This document shows positions 55,331 through 64,000 of a stretch of 64,000 nt of DNA, one piece after another (positions within the stretch are counted from its first letter, which is position 1; each line of letters begins with the position of its first letter). The DNA comes from Phaeobacter sp. CECT 5382 (GTDB lineage: Bacteria; Pseudomonadota; Alphaproteobacteria; Rhodobacterales; Rhodobacteraceae), in NCBI RefSeq assembly GCF_001457775.1, contig NZ_CYSG01000011.1:62001-126000 (forward strand), given 5' to 3'. A model generated the notes under the pieces. That model was not told the origin of the DNA, searched no databases, and saw only the letters and a program-made list of their open reading frames with translations. Both the position numbers and the translations under genes were made by a program.

Positions 55331-56349
55331 GCGACCTGATAAAGCCCCTGATTGGGGCCGCTGCCGACCGCCCTCTGAGCAGAAGCGAGGCAGAACAAGC
55401 CTTTACGCTGCTCTTTGAAGGCGAAGCGACACCCAGCCAAATCGGCGGCTTGCTGATGGCGCTGCGCACGCGCGGTGAAACAGTGGATGAATATGCCGCT
55501 GCCGCTTCGGTGATGCGGGCGAAATGTAATCCGGTGAAAGCGCCTGCCGGGGCGATGGATATTGTCGGCACGGGCGGCGATGGCAAACACACGCTGAATA
55601 TCTCGACGGCCACGGCATTCGTAGCGGCGGGGGGGGGTTTTTTTGTGCCAAAACCCGCCACCCGAAATCTGTCGCCGCCCTCGGGTACCGCCGATGTACA
55701 AAGCCAGATGGGCATCAATGTCATGGTCACACCCGATGTGGTGGAACGGGCGATCAATACCTGTGGCATTGGTTTCATGATGGCCCCTATGCACCACCCG
55801 GCAACGGCCCATGTGATGCCGACCCGCCAGGAGCTGGGCACAAGAACCATCTTTAACATTTTGGGACCATTGACAAATCCTGCCGGTGTCAAAAGACAAC
55901 TCACCGGTGCCTTTAGCCGCGAGCTGATCCGCCCCATGGCCGAGACCCTTGGCCAGCTTGGTTCGGAACGGGCCTGGTTAGTGCATGGCTCAGACGGCAC
56001 CGACGAGTTGACCATCACCGGCATCAGCTGGGTCTCTGCGCTGGAAGAAGACGGATCCATCCGCGATGTCGAGCTGCATCCCGAAGACGCGGGCCTGCCA
56101 GTGCACCCTTTTGAGGCCATTGTCGGTGGCAGCCCACAAGACAATGCAAATGCCTTCCGCGCCCTTCTGGACGGCAAGGCCTCAGCCTACCGGGATGCCG
56201 TTTTGCTGAATACAGCGGCAGCACTGGTGGTGGCCAACTCCGTTGAATCTCTGCGAGAAGGTGTTGAAAGAGCGCGCGAAAGCATCGATTCCGGTGCGGC
56301 AAAATCAAAGCTGGACGCATTGGTCAAAATCACCTCGGCCGCAGCCTGA
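55327..56349 (+). CDS. trpD: Anthranilate phosphoribosyltransferase with a damaged active-site motif
   Basis: Transfers phosphoribosyl from PRPP to anthranilate, 340 aa. Most of the protein is normal: [15 protein letters not shown] (residues 80-94) for PRPP and [21 protein letters not shown] and [15 protein letters not shown] later on. However, residues 102-118 read [17 protein letters not shown], where the family has an AGVPVAKHGNRxxSSK-like stretch. The invariant His, Gly and Asn of KHGNR are Pro, Ala and Thr. The DNA there contains G9 then T7 (55629-55644), with the frame kept. Either the gene is inactive or this is a local base-calling fault. Confidence 0.9.
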   Translation: MSDLIKPLIGAAADRPLSRSEAEQAFTLLFEGEATPSQIGGLLMALRTRGETVDEYAAAASVMRAKCNPVKAPAGAMDIVGTGGDGKHTLNISTATAFVAAGGGFFVPKPATRNLSPPSGTADVQSQMGINVMVTPDVVERAINTCGIGFMMAPMHHPATAHVMPTRQELGTRTIFNILGPLTNPAGVKRQLTGAFSRELIRPMAETLGQLGSERAWLVHGSDGTDELTITGISWVSALEEDGSIRDVELHPEDAGLPVHPFEAIVGGSPQDNANAFRALLDGKASAYRDAVLLNTAAALVVANSVESLREGVERARESIDSGAAKSKLDALVKITSAAA

Positions 56350-57035
56350 TGTCTCTGACAGAAGATCTGCCTCAGGACATGCCAAAAACTGGCGACTGGC
56401 CAGGTGGTGACTGGGCAGACCTTGCGTTCTTCGAAACGGACTGGCCTCGAATTGCGAAGGCCTTAAAGACAGACCGCCGGTCAGTTCTGCCGCCAGACGC
56501 ACAGCGTTTTGCCGCCCTTGATCTTACGCCCGCCTATCAGACGCGCGTCGTGGTTCTAGGCCAGGATCCCTACCCGACACCGGGGCACGCCCATGGGCTC
56601 GCCTTTTCTGTGGCACCTGACGTTCATCCCCTTCCCCGATCTCTTTCGAACATATTCAAAGAGTTACAAGAAGACATTGGCGAGACACCTGCCAATGGTG
56701 ACCTGCGCCACTGGGCGCGTCAGGGTGTTTTGCTGCTGAATACCGCCCTGTCCGTTCCTGCCGGTGACGCCAACGGTCACAAAGATCTTGGATGGCAGGT
56801 TTTGGCGGAACAGATTCTGATGCGGGTTTCTGCGCGGCCCACTGCCTTTGTTTTGTGGGGAAAACAGGCGCAAAGGCTTGAAAAATTCATCAATACGGGC
56901 GATCACCTGATCTTGAAAACCGCCCATCCCTCGCCGCTTTCGGCGCGTCGCGGTTTTTTTGGATCCCGGCCCTTTTCGGCCATCAACACCTGGCTTACCG
57001 CCCGTGGCGAAGAGCCGATAAACTGGACACAATAG
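56349..57035 (+). CDS. ung: Uracil-DNA glycosylase (family 1)
   Basis: Removes uracil from DNA in base excision repair, 228 aa. The water-activating motif [18 protein letters not shown] is at about residues 71-88, and the Leu-intercalation loop [18 protein letters not shown] near 195-212. Its ATG overlaps the trpD stop by one base (TGATG), and trpC starts 16 bp after its stop. A DNA repair gene is thus embedded in the tryptophan operon and translationally coupled to trpD. Confidence 0.96.
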   Translation: MSLTEDLPQDMPKTGDWPGGDWADLAFFETDWPRIAKALKTDRRSVLPPDAQRFAALDLTPAYQTRVVVLGQDPYPTPGHAHGLAFSVAPDVHPLPRSLSNIFKELQEDIGETPANGDLRHWARQGVLLLNTALSVPAGDANGHKDLGWQVLAEQILMRVSARPTAFVLWGKQAQRLEKFINTGDHLILKTAHPSPLSARRGFFGSRPFSAINTWLTARGEEPINWTQ

Positions 57036-57051
57036 ACTGGAGAGCTTGGAG

Positions 57052-57864
57052 ATGGCTGAAAACGTGCTGGATAGGATCAAAGCCTATAAGCTGGAAGAAG
57101 TGGCCGCCGACAAGGCTGCCAAGCCACTTTCCGAGGTCGAGGCCGAAGCCCGTGATGCGTCACCGACGCGCGGCTTTGCCGCCGCTCTGACCAGTGCCTC
57201 CCGCGAAGGGTACGGGCTGATCGCCGAAATCAAGAAAGCCAGCCCCTCCAAAGGTTTGATCCGCGAAGATTTTGACCCCGCCGCTCTGGCTCAGGCCTAT
57301 GAGCAAGGCGGTGCCGCCTGCCTTTCGGTGCTGACCGATACGCCCAGTTTTCAGGGCGATAAATCCTTTTTGGTCGCAGCGCGCGCCGCCTGTAAGCTCC
57401 CCGCGCTGCGCAAGGATTTCATGTATGACACCTATCAGGTAGCCGAGGCCCGCGCCTTAGGGGCCGACTGTATTCTAATCATTCTGGCTTCGGTTACCGA
57501 CAGTCAGGCGGCAGAACTGGAGGACTGCGCCGTGGGCTGGGGTATGGACGTTTTGCTCGAGGTTCACGACGAGGAAGAGTTGGAGCGCGCCTCGGCGTTG
57601 AATTCCTCCTTGATGGGGATCAACAACCGCAACCTCAAAACCTTTGAGACCACGCTGGAAACGACGCGCCATTTGTCTCGTCTGGTGCCCGCAGGACGCA
57701 CAATTGTCTGCGAAAGTGGCCTTTCTACCCCCCAGGATCTTTCCGATATGGCGCGCTATGGCGCGCGCAGCTTTCTCATCGGTGAATCCCTGATGCGCCA
57801 GGATGATGTCGCCTCCGCCACTCGCCATATTTTGGCCAATCCCCTCATTCCCGGAGCGCTGTGA
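57052..57864 (+). CDS. trpC: Indole-3-glycerol phosphate synthase
   Basis: Fourth step of tryptophan synthesis, a TIM-barrel enzyme of 270 aa. Motifs are [19 protein letters not shown] (catalytic Lys), [24 protein letters not shown], and [13 protein letters not shown] 57052 has GGAG upstream. The in-frame TTG two codons before is unlikely. Its stop overlaps the moaC start (TGATG). No trpF domain is fused to it. Confidence 0.97.
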   Translation: MAENVLDRIKAYKLEEVAADKAAKPLSEVEAEARDASPTRGFAAALTSASREGYGLIAEIKKASPSKGLIREDFDPAALAQAYEQGGAACLSVLTDTPSFQGDKSFLVAARAACKLPALRKDFMYDTYQVAEARALGADCILIILASVTDSQAAELEDCAVGWGMDVLLEVHDEEELERASALNSSLMGINNRNLKTFETTLETTRHLSRLVPAGRTIVCESGLSTPQDLSDMARYGARSFLIGESLMRQDDVASATRHILANPLIPGAL

Positions 57865-58334
57865 TGTCCCTGACCCATTTTGATACCAAGGGCGATGCCC
57901 ATATGGTCGACGTCTCCGACAAGGAGTTCACCTCCCGGGTGGCGGTTGCCGAAGGCCACATCACGATGGCGCCACAAACCTATGAAATCATATCACAAGG
58001 CAAGGCCAAAAAGGGCGATGTGCTGAGCGTTGCCCGCCTAGCCGGCATCATGGGTGCCAAGCAGACGGCGACCCTGATCCCGCTGTGCCACCCCCTGCCA
58101 ATCACCAAGGTTGCCGTTGAACTGGCGCTGGATCCCGACCTGCCCGGCGTTCGGATCGAAGCCACAGTCAAGACCACAGGCCAAACCGGCGTCGAGATGG
58201 AAGCCCTGACTGCCGCGTCGACTGCCGCACTCACTGTCTATGACATGGCCAAGGCTGTCGACAAGGCGATGCAGATCGGTGGCATCCGTGTTGTCTTGAA
58301 GGATGGCGGAAAATCAGGGCGATACGAGGCATAG
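57864..58334 (+). CDS. moaC: Cyclic pyranopterin monophosphate synthase MoaC
   Basis: Molybdenum cofactor step 1 partner of MoaA, 156 aa. Conserved segments: [58 protein letters not shown], and [27 protein letters not shown] with the catalytic Lys/Asp region. Start codon overlaps the trpC stop. moeA follows immediately. Confidence 0.97.
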   Translation: MSLTHFDTKGDAHMVDVSDKEFTSRVAVAEGHITMAPQTYEIISQGKAKKGDVLSVARLAGIMGAKQTATLIPLCHPLPITKVAVELALDPDLPGVRIEATVKTTGQTGVEMEALTAASTAALTVYDMAKAVDKAMQIGGIRVVLKDGGKSGRYEA

Positions 58335-59507
58335 ATGATTTCAGTAGAGGCCGCGCGCACCCATCTTCTTGATCTCGTTTCCCCGCTTGATATGGAACAG
58401 GTTCCTTTGGCGCAGGCCTCTGGCCGTGTCTTGGCCGAGGATGTCTGTGCCCGCCGAGATCAGCCACCGTTTTCTGCATCCGCCATGGATGGCTATGCGG
58501 TGAAGGCCGACGAAGTCGAAATGCATGCGATGTTCCAAGTCATTGGCGAAGCCGCAGCCGGTCATAGCTTTTCTGGCAAGATCGAAGCAGGCCAGGCTGT
58601 GCGCATTTTCACAGGTGCTCCGGTGCCCGAAGGGGCCGATTTTGTCGTCATTCAGGAAAACGTCAGCCGCCGCAACAATCTGATCACCATCACGGATGAT
58701 CCTGGCACCTCCAGCAATATCCGGCCCTGCGGTGGTGATTTCACGGACGGTCAGCGAATGACGGCGCCGCGGCGTCTGCGCCCTGCCGACATCGCACTGC
58801 TGGCCGCGATGAACATCCCCGAGGTTCCGGTACGCCGTCGCCCCATTGTGGCGCTGATTTCCACCGGAGATGAGCTGGTCATGCCCGGCGGCACGCCTGG
58901 TCCGGACCAGATTATCGCCTCCAATACATTTGGCCTGAAGGCGATGCTCGAAGAGTTCGGCGCCGCAGCCCGTATCCTGCCAATAGCCCGGGATAACGAA
59001 CCTGCACTGCGCACGGCCTTTTCACTGGCGCGCGGCGCCGATCTGGTCGTCACGATTGGCGGTGCTTCGGTGGGCGATCACGATCTGGTCGGCAAAGTCG
59101 CAGCGGATCTCGGGATGCAGCGCGCCTTTTACAAAGTGGCCATGCGTCCGGGCAAACCCTTGATGGCCGGCAGGCTGAATCAGATGGCCATGATCGGTTT
59201 GCCTGGAAACCCTGTATCTGCAATGGCTTGCGGTCATGTCTTCTTGCAACCGGTCCTGCGTCGACTGCTGGGGTTCGACCAGGAGGTTGATCGCTTCCAG
59301 TCGGCCCGTCTGGCCAAACCGCTACCGGCAAATGGCCCGCGTGCGCATTACATGCGCGCCGCGGTTTCAGCAGGGGAAATCACCGCGTTTTCCAATCAGG
59401 ACAGCTCTCTTCTGACCGTTCTTTCAGATGCAAATGCGCTGATGCTGCGCGCCCCAAATGACCCAGAACGGGCGGCGGGTGATATGATGAGCTACATTGC
59501 GATTTAG
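58335..59507 (+). CDS. moeA: Molybdopterin molybdenumtransferase MoeA
   Basis: Inserts molybdenum into adenylylated molybdopterin, 390 aa. Domain III shows ALISTGDELV and TIGGASVGDHDLVGKV, preceded by SAMDGYAVKADEVE and PVPEGADFVVIQEN in the N-terminal half, with LPGNPVSAMACGHVF later on. It begins at the base after the moaC stop, so trpG-trpD-ung-trpC-moaC-moeA forms one tightly packed transcription unit. Confidence 0.96.
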   Translation: MISVEAARTHLLDLVSPLDMEQVPLAQASGRVLAEDVCARRDQPPFSASAMDGYAVKADEVEMHAMFQVIGEAAAGHSFSGKIEAGQAVRIFTGAPVPEGADFVVIQENVSRRNNLITITDDPGTSSNIRPCGGDFTDGQRMTAPRRLRPADIALLAAMNIPEVPVRRRPIVALISTGDELVMPGGTPGPDQIIASNTFGLKAMLEEFGAAARILPIARDNEPALRTAFSLARGADLVVTIGGASVGDHDLVGKVAADLGMQRAFYKVAMRPGKPLMAGRLNQMAMIGLPGNPVSAMACGHVFLQPVLRRLLGFDQEVDRFQSARLAKPLPANGPRAHYMRAAVSAGEITAFSNQDSSLLTVLSDANALMLRAPNDPERAAGDMMSYIAI

Positions 59508-59594
59508 CATTCCTGAACCTCTTTTCTTGTCCATCCGAAGACGGTTGGAAAACTTAAAACCTTCGCAAAAGACCTCCTCCGCTGCGCAGAGGCG

Positions 59595-59623
59595 TTGACA
59601 CAAAACGAGAACATGAGTAGAAC
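59595..59623 (+). promoter_or_regulatory. lexA promoter with embedded SOS box
   Basis: TTGACA (59595-59600) stands 17 bp before TAGAAC (59618-59623). The alphaproteobacterial LexA site GAAC-ATGAGTA-GAAC (59609-59623) covers the -10 and spacer. LexA bound there would block RNA polymerase, so lexA should be autoregulated. The site is 33 bp upstream of the ATG. Confidence 0.9.
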
Positions 59624-59655
59624 AAAAGAAAATTCTATGATGCGGAGAGACTGTC

Positions 59656-60396
59656 ATGTTGACAAAGAAGCAGTTGGATTTGTTGGAATTCATTCATCGG
59701 CGTCTGCAACAGGATGGTGTTCCGCCCAGCTTTGACGAGATGAAAGTCGCTTTGGATCTGCGGTCGAAATCTGGCATCCATCGCCTGATCACCGCTCTTG
59801 AAGAACGCGGCTTTATTCGGCGACTGGCGCATCGTGCCCGCGCTATCGAAATTTTGCGACTGCCGGAAAACAGCAAAGAGTACAGCAATCGAGGGCCTGC
59901 TGGTGCCGGGGCTGCGATAGGGTCTGCAACTGGCGTGGCCAACTTCGGGTCCTCTCCTGGAGGCTCTGTCCAAGCTGAAAATGACCAACCCCGGCAGGGC
60001 GGTACTGCAGCTGCGATAGAGCTTTCGGTGATGGGCCGTATTGCGGCAGGCGTCCCGATTGAGGCCATAAACCAGATTTCCCATCAGGTTGCGGTGCCGC
60101 AGGCGATGCTCTCCTCCAACGGTAGACATTACGCTCTCGAAGTGCGCGGCGACTCGATGATCAATGCGGGGATCAACGACGGGGACATCGTTGTCATTAG
60201 GGAAACGGATACAGCGGATGATGGCGACATTGTCGTCGCTCTGGTCGCCGACGAAGAGGCAACGCTAAAGCGCTTGTTCAGACGCGATGGGGCGATCTCC
60301 CTAGAGGCAGAAAACCCGGCCTATCCGACTCGGGTTTATCCTGAGGATCAGGTCAAAGTTCAGGGACGTCTGGTCGGGTTGATCCGCAACTATTGA
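59656..60396 (+). CDS. lexA: SOS repressor LexA
   Basis: Self-cleaving repressor of the DNA damage response, 246 aa. The winged HTH covers residues 1-70 ([26 protein letters not shown], then [21 protein letters not shown]). A Gly/Ser-rich linker of about 45 residues follows. The Ala-Gly cleavage site is in [11 protein letters not shown], the catalytic Ser in [17 protein letters not shown], and the Lys in EEATLKRLF. It is longer than E. coli LexA (202 aa) because of the linker, as is common in this group. GGAGAG precedes the ATG. Confidence 0.97.
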   Translation: MLTKKQLDLLEFIHRRLQQDGVPPSFDEMKVALDLRSKSGIHRLITALEERGFIRRLAHRARAIEILRLPENSKEYSNRGPAGAGAAIGSATGVANFGSSPGGSVQAENDQPRQGGTAAAIELSVMGRIAAGVPIEAINQISHQVAVPQAMLSSNGRHYALEVRGDSMINAGINDGDIVVIRETDTADDGDIVVALVADEEATLKRLFRRDGAISLEAENPAYPTRVYPEDQVKVQGRLVGLIRNY

Positions 60397-60549
60397 GGCC
60401 CGCCTCTCCAATTGCTTTTAGAACTGCCGGTTGAAGGTTCTGGAAAGGGTCGGTCTGTGACCTATTCAATCCGTTGCCATGGCTCCGGCCTGTGACCGTT
60501 CTGCGATTGCAGCTGTTCGGGGCTACCGGCCTACTGATGTTGGATTAGC

Positions 60550-62580
60550 CTAGGGCTGCGTCCAAAGCCTGTCTCCTGCGAGCTCCGCCGCAGTAACTAG
60601 GGTTCCGGACGCGTCTAGGCGAATGCTCCCAGTATACCTCAGGACACTGGGCTGCAGAATCCGACAGTCCCCCTGCAGATCAAGCGCCACATTTGAGACT
60701 ACCAACTCATCTGCGGCGCAGGCGCTCAACAACTTCGCGCTGCGCGTACCAACGACATGCAGAAGAGTATAGGCTCCGACCCGGCTGCGTTTCAGCCCTT
60801 CAGAATCGCCAAAGTCAGGGCTGGCCAAGGCGGGCCAGCGTTTTGCGGCCAAAACCTGTGAGACAGTATCACCGTCTCCTGTCAGCCAATGCATGGCGGT
60901 ATAACCCTGCCCTTTTTCACGTGATAGCGCTCGCCCTTCTGAGCCAAGAATCCCGACCAACCCGCCGTTTTCTGAGATCAGGACTTTTGGTCGGTCCCCA
61001 GCCGACCAAAACGCAAAAGACAAACATAAAGGGATTGTTCCCAGCCAACGCAGACGCCCCTGCCACAGAATGACAAAGAGCGCTCCAAGCGACAGAAGCG
61101 GCAGGACCCAGAGCCCGGGCGAGGGAACAGCACTGGCTGCATTTGGAAGCGCAGAAACCAAAGTCGCGACAGTCAAAATCCAGGTCAATCCAATATCCAG
61201 AAACAGCAACCCGATCTGTTCAAGTCCAAAGGGGGTAAGACAAAGCGCCAGGACGACCGAAGGAATGACCACAAGCCCCATGATTGGAACTGCCAAGATA
61301 TTCGCAAGCAATCCGTAGTGTGCAAGGATATTGAAATGTCCGGCTCCAAAGGGCGCGGTGGCAAGCCCTGCAACCGCCGAAGAAATCAAAACTGTCGCAA
61401 TCGGCCTGACCCATCGTGGCCCCAGCCAGATATCTGCGTCCCGCAGCCAGCCAAAGACAGCCACCAGTGCCCCTGTTGCCGCAAAGCTCATCTGGAACCC
61501 CGGACTGAAAAGAGTTTCTGGCCTCCGGATCAGGACCAGAATTGCCGCAACGGCTACGGTGCGAAGCGAGATTGCTCTTCGGTTAAGAAGGACGGCTCCC
61601 AGGGCCACACAAACCATGACAAAGGCGCGTTCGGTGGCAACATTGCCACCGGAAAGCGCTAAATAGACCGAGGCCGCACCCAAAGCGCTGAGTGCGGCGA
61701 TTTTTTTCACCGGCAAGCGCAAGGCAAGCGGCGGAACCAAACACAAGGCAAAGCGAAGGGCCGCATAGATAAATCCCGTCAACAGCCCCATATGCAACCC
61801 GGAGATCGCCAGAAGGTGCGCCAGATTGCTAACCCTCAAAATCCGAAGCGTTTTTTGCCCGACACCACTTCTGTCACCGGTCACGATGGCCGCAGCCAAA
61901 GCGCCAGTCTCGCCAGGAATGCGGCGCTGAATTTCACCAGAGAGTCTGTAGCGCAGACTCTGAACGGGCAGTTCATCATCTGTCGGCGTCAGCATAACCA
62001 CTGGGCTTCGGGTATAGCCATTTGCACCGAGTTTCAAAAACCAGGCGTAGCGCCGGTAATCAAAACCACCCGGCTCGGCTGGCCCCTGCGGCGGCATCAG
62101 ATGAGCCGTGGTGCCAATGCGAGAGCCAATAGCAGGAAACAGCCTATCTGAAGAAATTGAAATCCTGATCCGGTCTGGCGTTCTATTTTTTGCCACGTCT
62201 CTCAGGCGTAGCTGATCCAGTGTCATACGCAGAGCATCACTGCTGGAGCGATCAATCGCAATCACCCTGCCCTCCACCGGACCATAGTATCGAAAGGAAA
62301 GCACAGGTGCCGCAACTGAATTGGCCCGGAAACTGGCCACCGAAAACCCGAGCCCTGTCAGGACAATGCCCCAGGCGACCAACCTGCGCGCATCCAGGTG
62401 GCGGGTTTGTGTCAGCACTATCAGGGTCGCGATACAGATCAACAAATAGGTCATTGGTCCGGGATCTTCGGGAGACAAAAAGAATCCAGCAATCCCCAGA
62501 CCAAAACAGACTGGAACCCAGGGCAACAGATGCCCGCGTTGCGCCTGCAACGCCTGATCGATTTTAAGCAGCGGCAGCAT
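60550..62580 (-). CDS. comEC: ComEC/Rec2 family membrane protein
   Basis: Polytopic inner-membrane protein of 676 aa with the ComEC layout: N-terminal soluble DUF4131-like domain (about residues 60-210, LSFRYYGPVEGRVIAIDRSSSDA), then a competence membrane core containing the signature AHLLAISGLHMGLLTGF and about ten hydrophobic segments. A C-terminal periplasmic part remains (about 580-676) in which the metallo-beta-lactamase-like motifs HxHxDH are not evident. ComEC moves single-stranded DNA into the cell. Start 62580 has GGAG 5 nt upstream. Earlier in-frame starts would crowd or overlap the divergent gltX start. Confidence 0.88.
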   Translation of the reverse strand: MLPLLKIDQALQAQRGHLLPWVPVCFGLGIAGFFLSPEDPGPMTYLLICIATLIVLTQTRHLDARRLVAWGIVLTGLGFSVASFRANSVAAPVLSFRYYGPVEGRVIAIDRSSSDALRMTLDQLRLRDVAKNRTPDRIRISISSDRLFPAIGSRIGTTAHLMPPQGPAEPGGFDYRRYAWFLKLGANGYTRSPVVMLTPTDDELPVQSLRYRLSGEIQRRIPGETGALAAAIVTGDRSGVGQKTLRILRVSNLAHLLAISGLHMGLLTGFIYAALRFALCLVPPLALRLPVKKIAALSALGAASVYLALSGGNVATERAFVMVCVALGAVLLNRRAISLRTVAVAAILVLIRRPETLFSPGFQMSFAATGALVAVFGWLRDADIWLGPRWVRPIATVLISSAVAGLATAPFGAGHFNILAHYGLLANILAVPIMGLVVIPSVVLALCLTPFGLEQIGLLFLDIGLTWILTVATLVSALPNAASAVPSPGLWVLPLLSLGALFVILWQGRLRWLGTIPLCLSFAFWSAGDRPKVLISENGGLVGILGSEGRALSREKGQGYTAMHWLTGDGDTVSQVLAAKRWPALASPDFGDSEGLKRSRVGAYTLLHVVGTRSAKLLSACAADELVVSNVALDLQGDCRILQPSVLRYTGSIRLDASGTLVTAAELAGDRLWTQP

Positions 62581-62658
62581 GCTTGCTCCAAGCCCCCCGG
62601 CTAGGTAGACAGGCAGAAAATCTAGCCCAATCATGGTTTCCAAAAGGTAAATCACCTC

Positions 62659-64000
62659 ATGACCAGACCTGTCGTCACTCGTTTTGCCCCTTCTCCTACC
62701 GGATATCTGCATATCGGTGGGGCCCGCACCGCGCTATTTAACTGGCTTTTTGCGCGCGGCCGTGGTGGCAAGTTCCTTTTGCGTATCGAAGACACCGATC
62801 GTGCCCGCTCCACTCCTGAAGCCACTGCTGCAATTTTGCAGGGCATGGCCTGGCTTGGCCTCGACCATGATGGCGACGTCGTCAGCCAGTTCGAGGGTGC
62901 GGCACGTCATGCTGAGGTAGCACAGCAGCTTTTGACTGAAGGTAAGGCCTACAAGTGTTTTGCCACGCAGGATGAGATTGCCGCCTTCCGTGATGCTGCC
63001 AAGGCAGACGGGAAATCAACCCTGTACCGGTCTCCCTGGCGCGACGCCGATGAAAACTCCCATCCCGATGCCCCTTTTGTTATCCGTATCAAGGCCCCAA
63101 CCACCGGCGCCACAGTGATCCAGGACCGGGTTCAAGGCGACGTGACCATTCAAAATAGTCAGCTCGATGACATGATTCTTCTGCGTTCTGACGGAACCCC
63201 TGTCTATATGCTGGCAGTGGTGGTCGACGATTATGACATGGGCGTCACCCATGTGATCCGCGGCGACGACCATCTCAACAACGCCGCCCGCCAGATGATG
63301 ATCTACGAGGCGATGGGCTGGGAGGTTCCCATTTGGGCTCATATCCCGCTGATCCACGGCGCCGATGGTAAAAAACTGTCTAAACGTCATGGTGCCTTGG
63401 GGGCCCAGGAATACCAGGCAATGGGCTATAGTGCGGCGGGCATGCGCAACTATCTGACGCGTCTCGGCTGGAGCCACGGCGATGACGAATTCTTTACCGA
63501 TGCCCAGGCCAAAGAATGGTTCGATCTCGATGGAATTGGCAAAAGCCCGGCGCGCTTTGATACCAAAAAGCTGGAAAACCTATCTGGACAGCATATTGCT
63601 GTTAGCGATGACGCCGCGCTGCGGCAAGAAATCCAAGGCTATCTGCAGGCGGCGGGACAATCACCACTTGATGACGTCCAGTCAGCAAATCTTGAACGTG
63701 CGATGTATTGCCTCAAGGATCGGGCACGCACCTTCCCGGACCTGCTTGAAAAAGCTCATTTTATCCTAACTTCACGCCCGGTTGAACCAGATGCCAAGGC
63801 AGCCAAGGCTCTGGCAAGTGTATCCGACGGTATACTGAGTGAATTGACGCCGCAGTTGCAAAATGTTAGCTGGACCCGTGACGATCTTGAGGCGCTTCTC
63901 AATACATTTGCAGAGGCTCATGACACCAAGTTCGGCAAACTGGCCGCCCCCTTGCGGGCCGTGTTGGCCGGCCGTGCCGTAACGCCTTCGGTGTTTGACA
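62659..64000 (+). CDS. gltX: Glutamate-tRNA ligase (C-terminus outside window)
   Basis: Class I aminoacyl-tRNA synthetase charging tRNA-Glu. 447 codons are visible and the gene continues past the right edge. The HIGH-type motif is in [26 protein letters not shown] (residues 8-33), and the KMSKS-type loop in [11 protein letters not shown]. The region from about 330 on is the anticodon-binding part. Roseobacter-type genomes often carry two gltX copies. Which this is cannot be told. It lies divergently from comEC. Confidence 0.95.
   Translation, partial: MTRPVVTRFAPSPTGYLHIGGARTALFNWLFARGRGGKFLLRIEDTDRARSTPEATAAILQGMAWLGLDHDGDVVSQFEGAARHAEVAQQLLTEGKAYKCFATQDEIAAFRDAAKADGKSTLYRSPWRDADENSHPDAPFVIRIKAPTTGATVIQDRVQGDVTIQNSQLDDMILLRSDGTPVYMLAVVVDDYDMGVTHVIRGDDHLNNAARQMMIYEAMGWEVPIWAHIPLIHGADGKKLSKRHGALGAQEYQAMGYSAAGMRNYLTRLGWSHGDDEFFTDAQAKEWFDLDGIGKSPARFDTKKLENLSGQHIAVSDDAALRQEIQGYLQAAGQSPLDDVQSANLERAMYCLKDRARTFPDLLEKAHFILTSRPVEPDAKAAKALASVSDGILSELTPQLQNVSWTRDDLEALLNTFAEAHDTKFGKLAAPLRAVLAGRAVTPSVFD

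Overview
The window is a chromosomal segment of a marine alphaproteobacterium, most likely of the Roseobacter group (Rhodobacteraceae). The evidence is the protein content (class II B12-dependent NrdJ, long PstA/PstC, IalB, PAS_5 and DUF853 proteins, the lexA-comEC-gltX neighbourhood), a GAAC-N7-GAAC SOS box at lexA, and a CtrA-type TTAA-N7-TTAA site. Nearly everything is core metabolism. The one clear accessory patch is 34.3-36.9 kb.

Layout. 0-5.7 kb: partial SDR oxidoreductase, SulP anion transporter, and glutaryl-CoA dehydrogenase with its divergent LysR regulator. 5.7-13.4 kb: complete phosphate regulon on the minus strand (phoR, Pho box, pstSCAB, phoU, phoB), with a hairpin between pstS and pstC. 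13.6-20 kb: gamma carbonic anhydrase-like protein, gmk, yicC, a PAS_5 protein, class II DAHP synthase and a GlxA-type regulator. 20.2-25.5 kb: branched-chain amino acid/amide ABC importer (SBP, livG, livF, livH, livM). 25.5-28.5 kb: HerA-like ATPase, a gene-free interval holding two candidate small RNAs, and an IalB protein. 28.5-33.8 kb: four-gene minus-strand cluster (L,D-transpeptidase, LpxD-like acyltransferase, dedicated ACP, ketoacyl-ACP synthase) facing a MepK-like murein hydrolase.

34.3-36.9 kb is a scar of past integration. A tRNA-Arg(CCG) abuts the tail of a large serine recombinase. That tail is split by a complete IS3-family element (34664-35894, 25-bp terminal repeats, CTT target duplication), and the remnant is followed by a chemoreceptor lacking its sensory half. 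37-39.2 kb: MarR regulator, alpha/beta hydrolase and crotonase, with a perfect inverted-repeat operator. 39.4-43.3 kb: nrdJ preceded by a small overlapping reading frame. 43.3-44.2 kb: gene-free, structure-rich DNA with a CtrA box. Then tRNA-Pro, DUF192, double cold-shock protein, pdxH, fabI, gpt and an aminotransferase.

49.3-60.4 kb: ppiD, trpE, a divergent polysaccharide deacetylase on the other strand, then trpG-trpD-ung-trpC-moaC-moeA and lexA. comEC and the 5' part of gltX close the window.

The most unusual points are: a short in-frame run of substitutions that destroys the invariant KHGNR motif of TrpD, next to G9/T7 homopolymers; the IS3/serine recombinase/tRNA scar; the acyl-chain gene cluster beside peptidoglycan enzymes; two small-RNA-like units at 27.3-27.64 kb; and a set of perfect or near-perfect short tandem duplications in gene-free DNA, one of which (a 12-mer doublet) occurs at two loci 25 kb apart. 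No fully novel system could be demonstrated from sequence alone.
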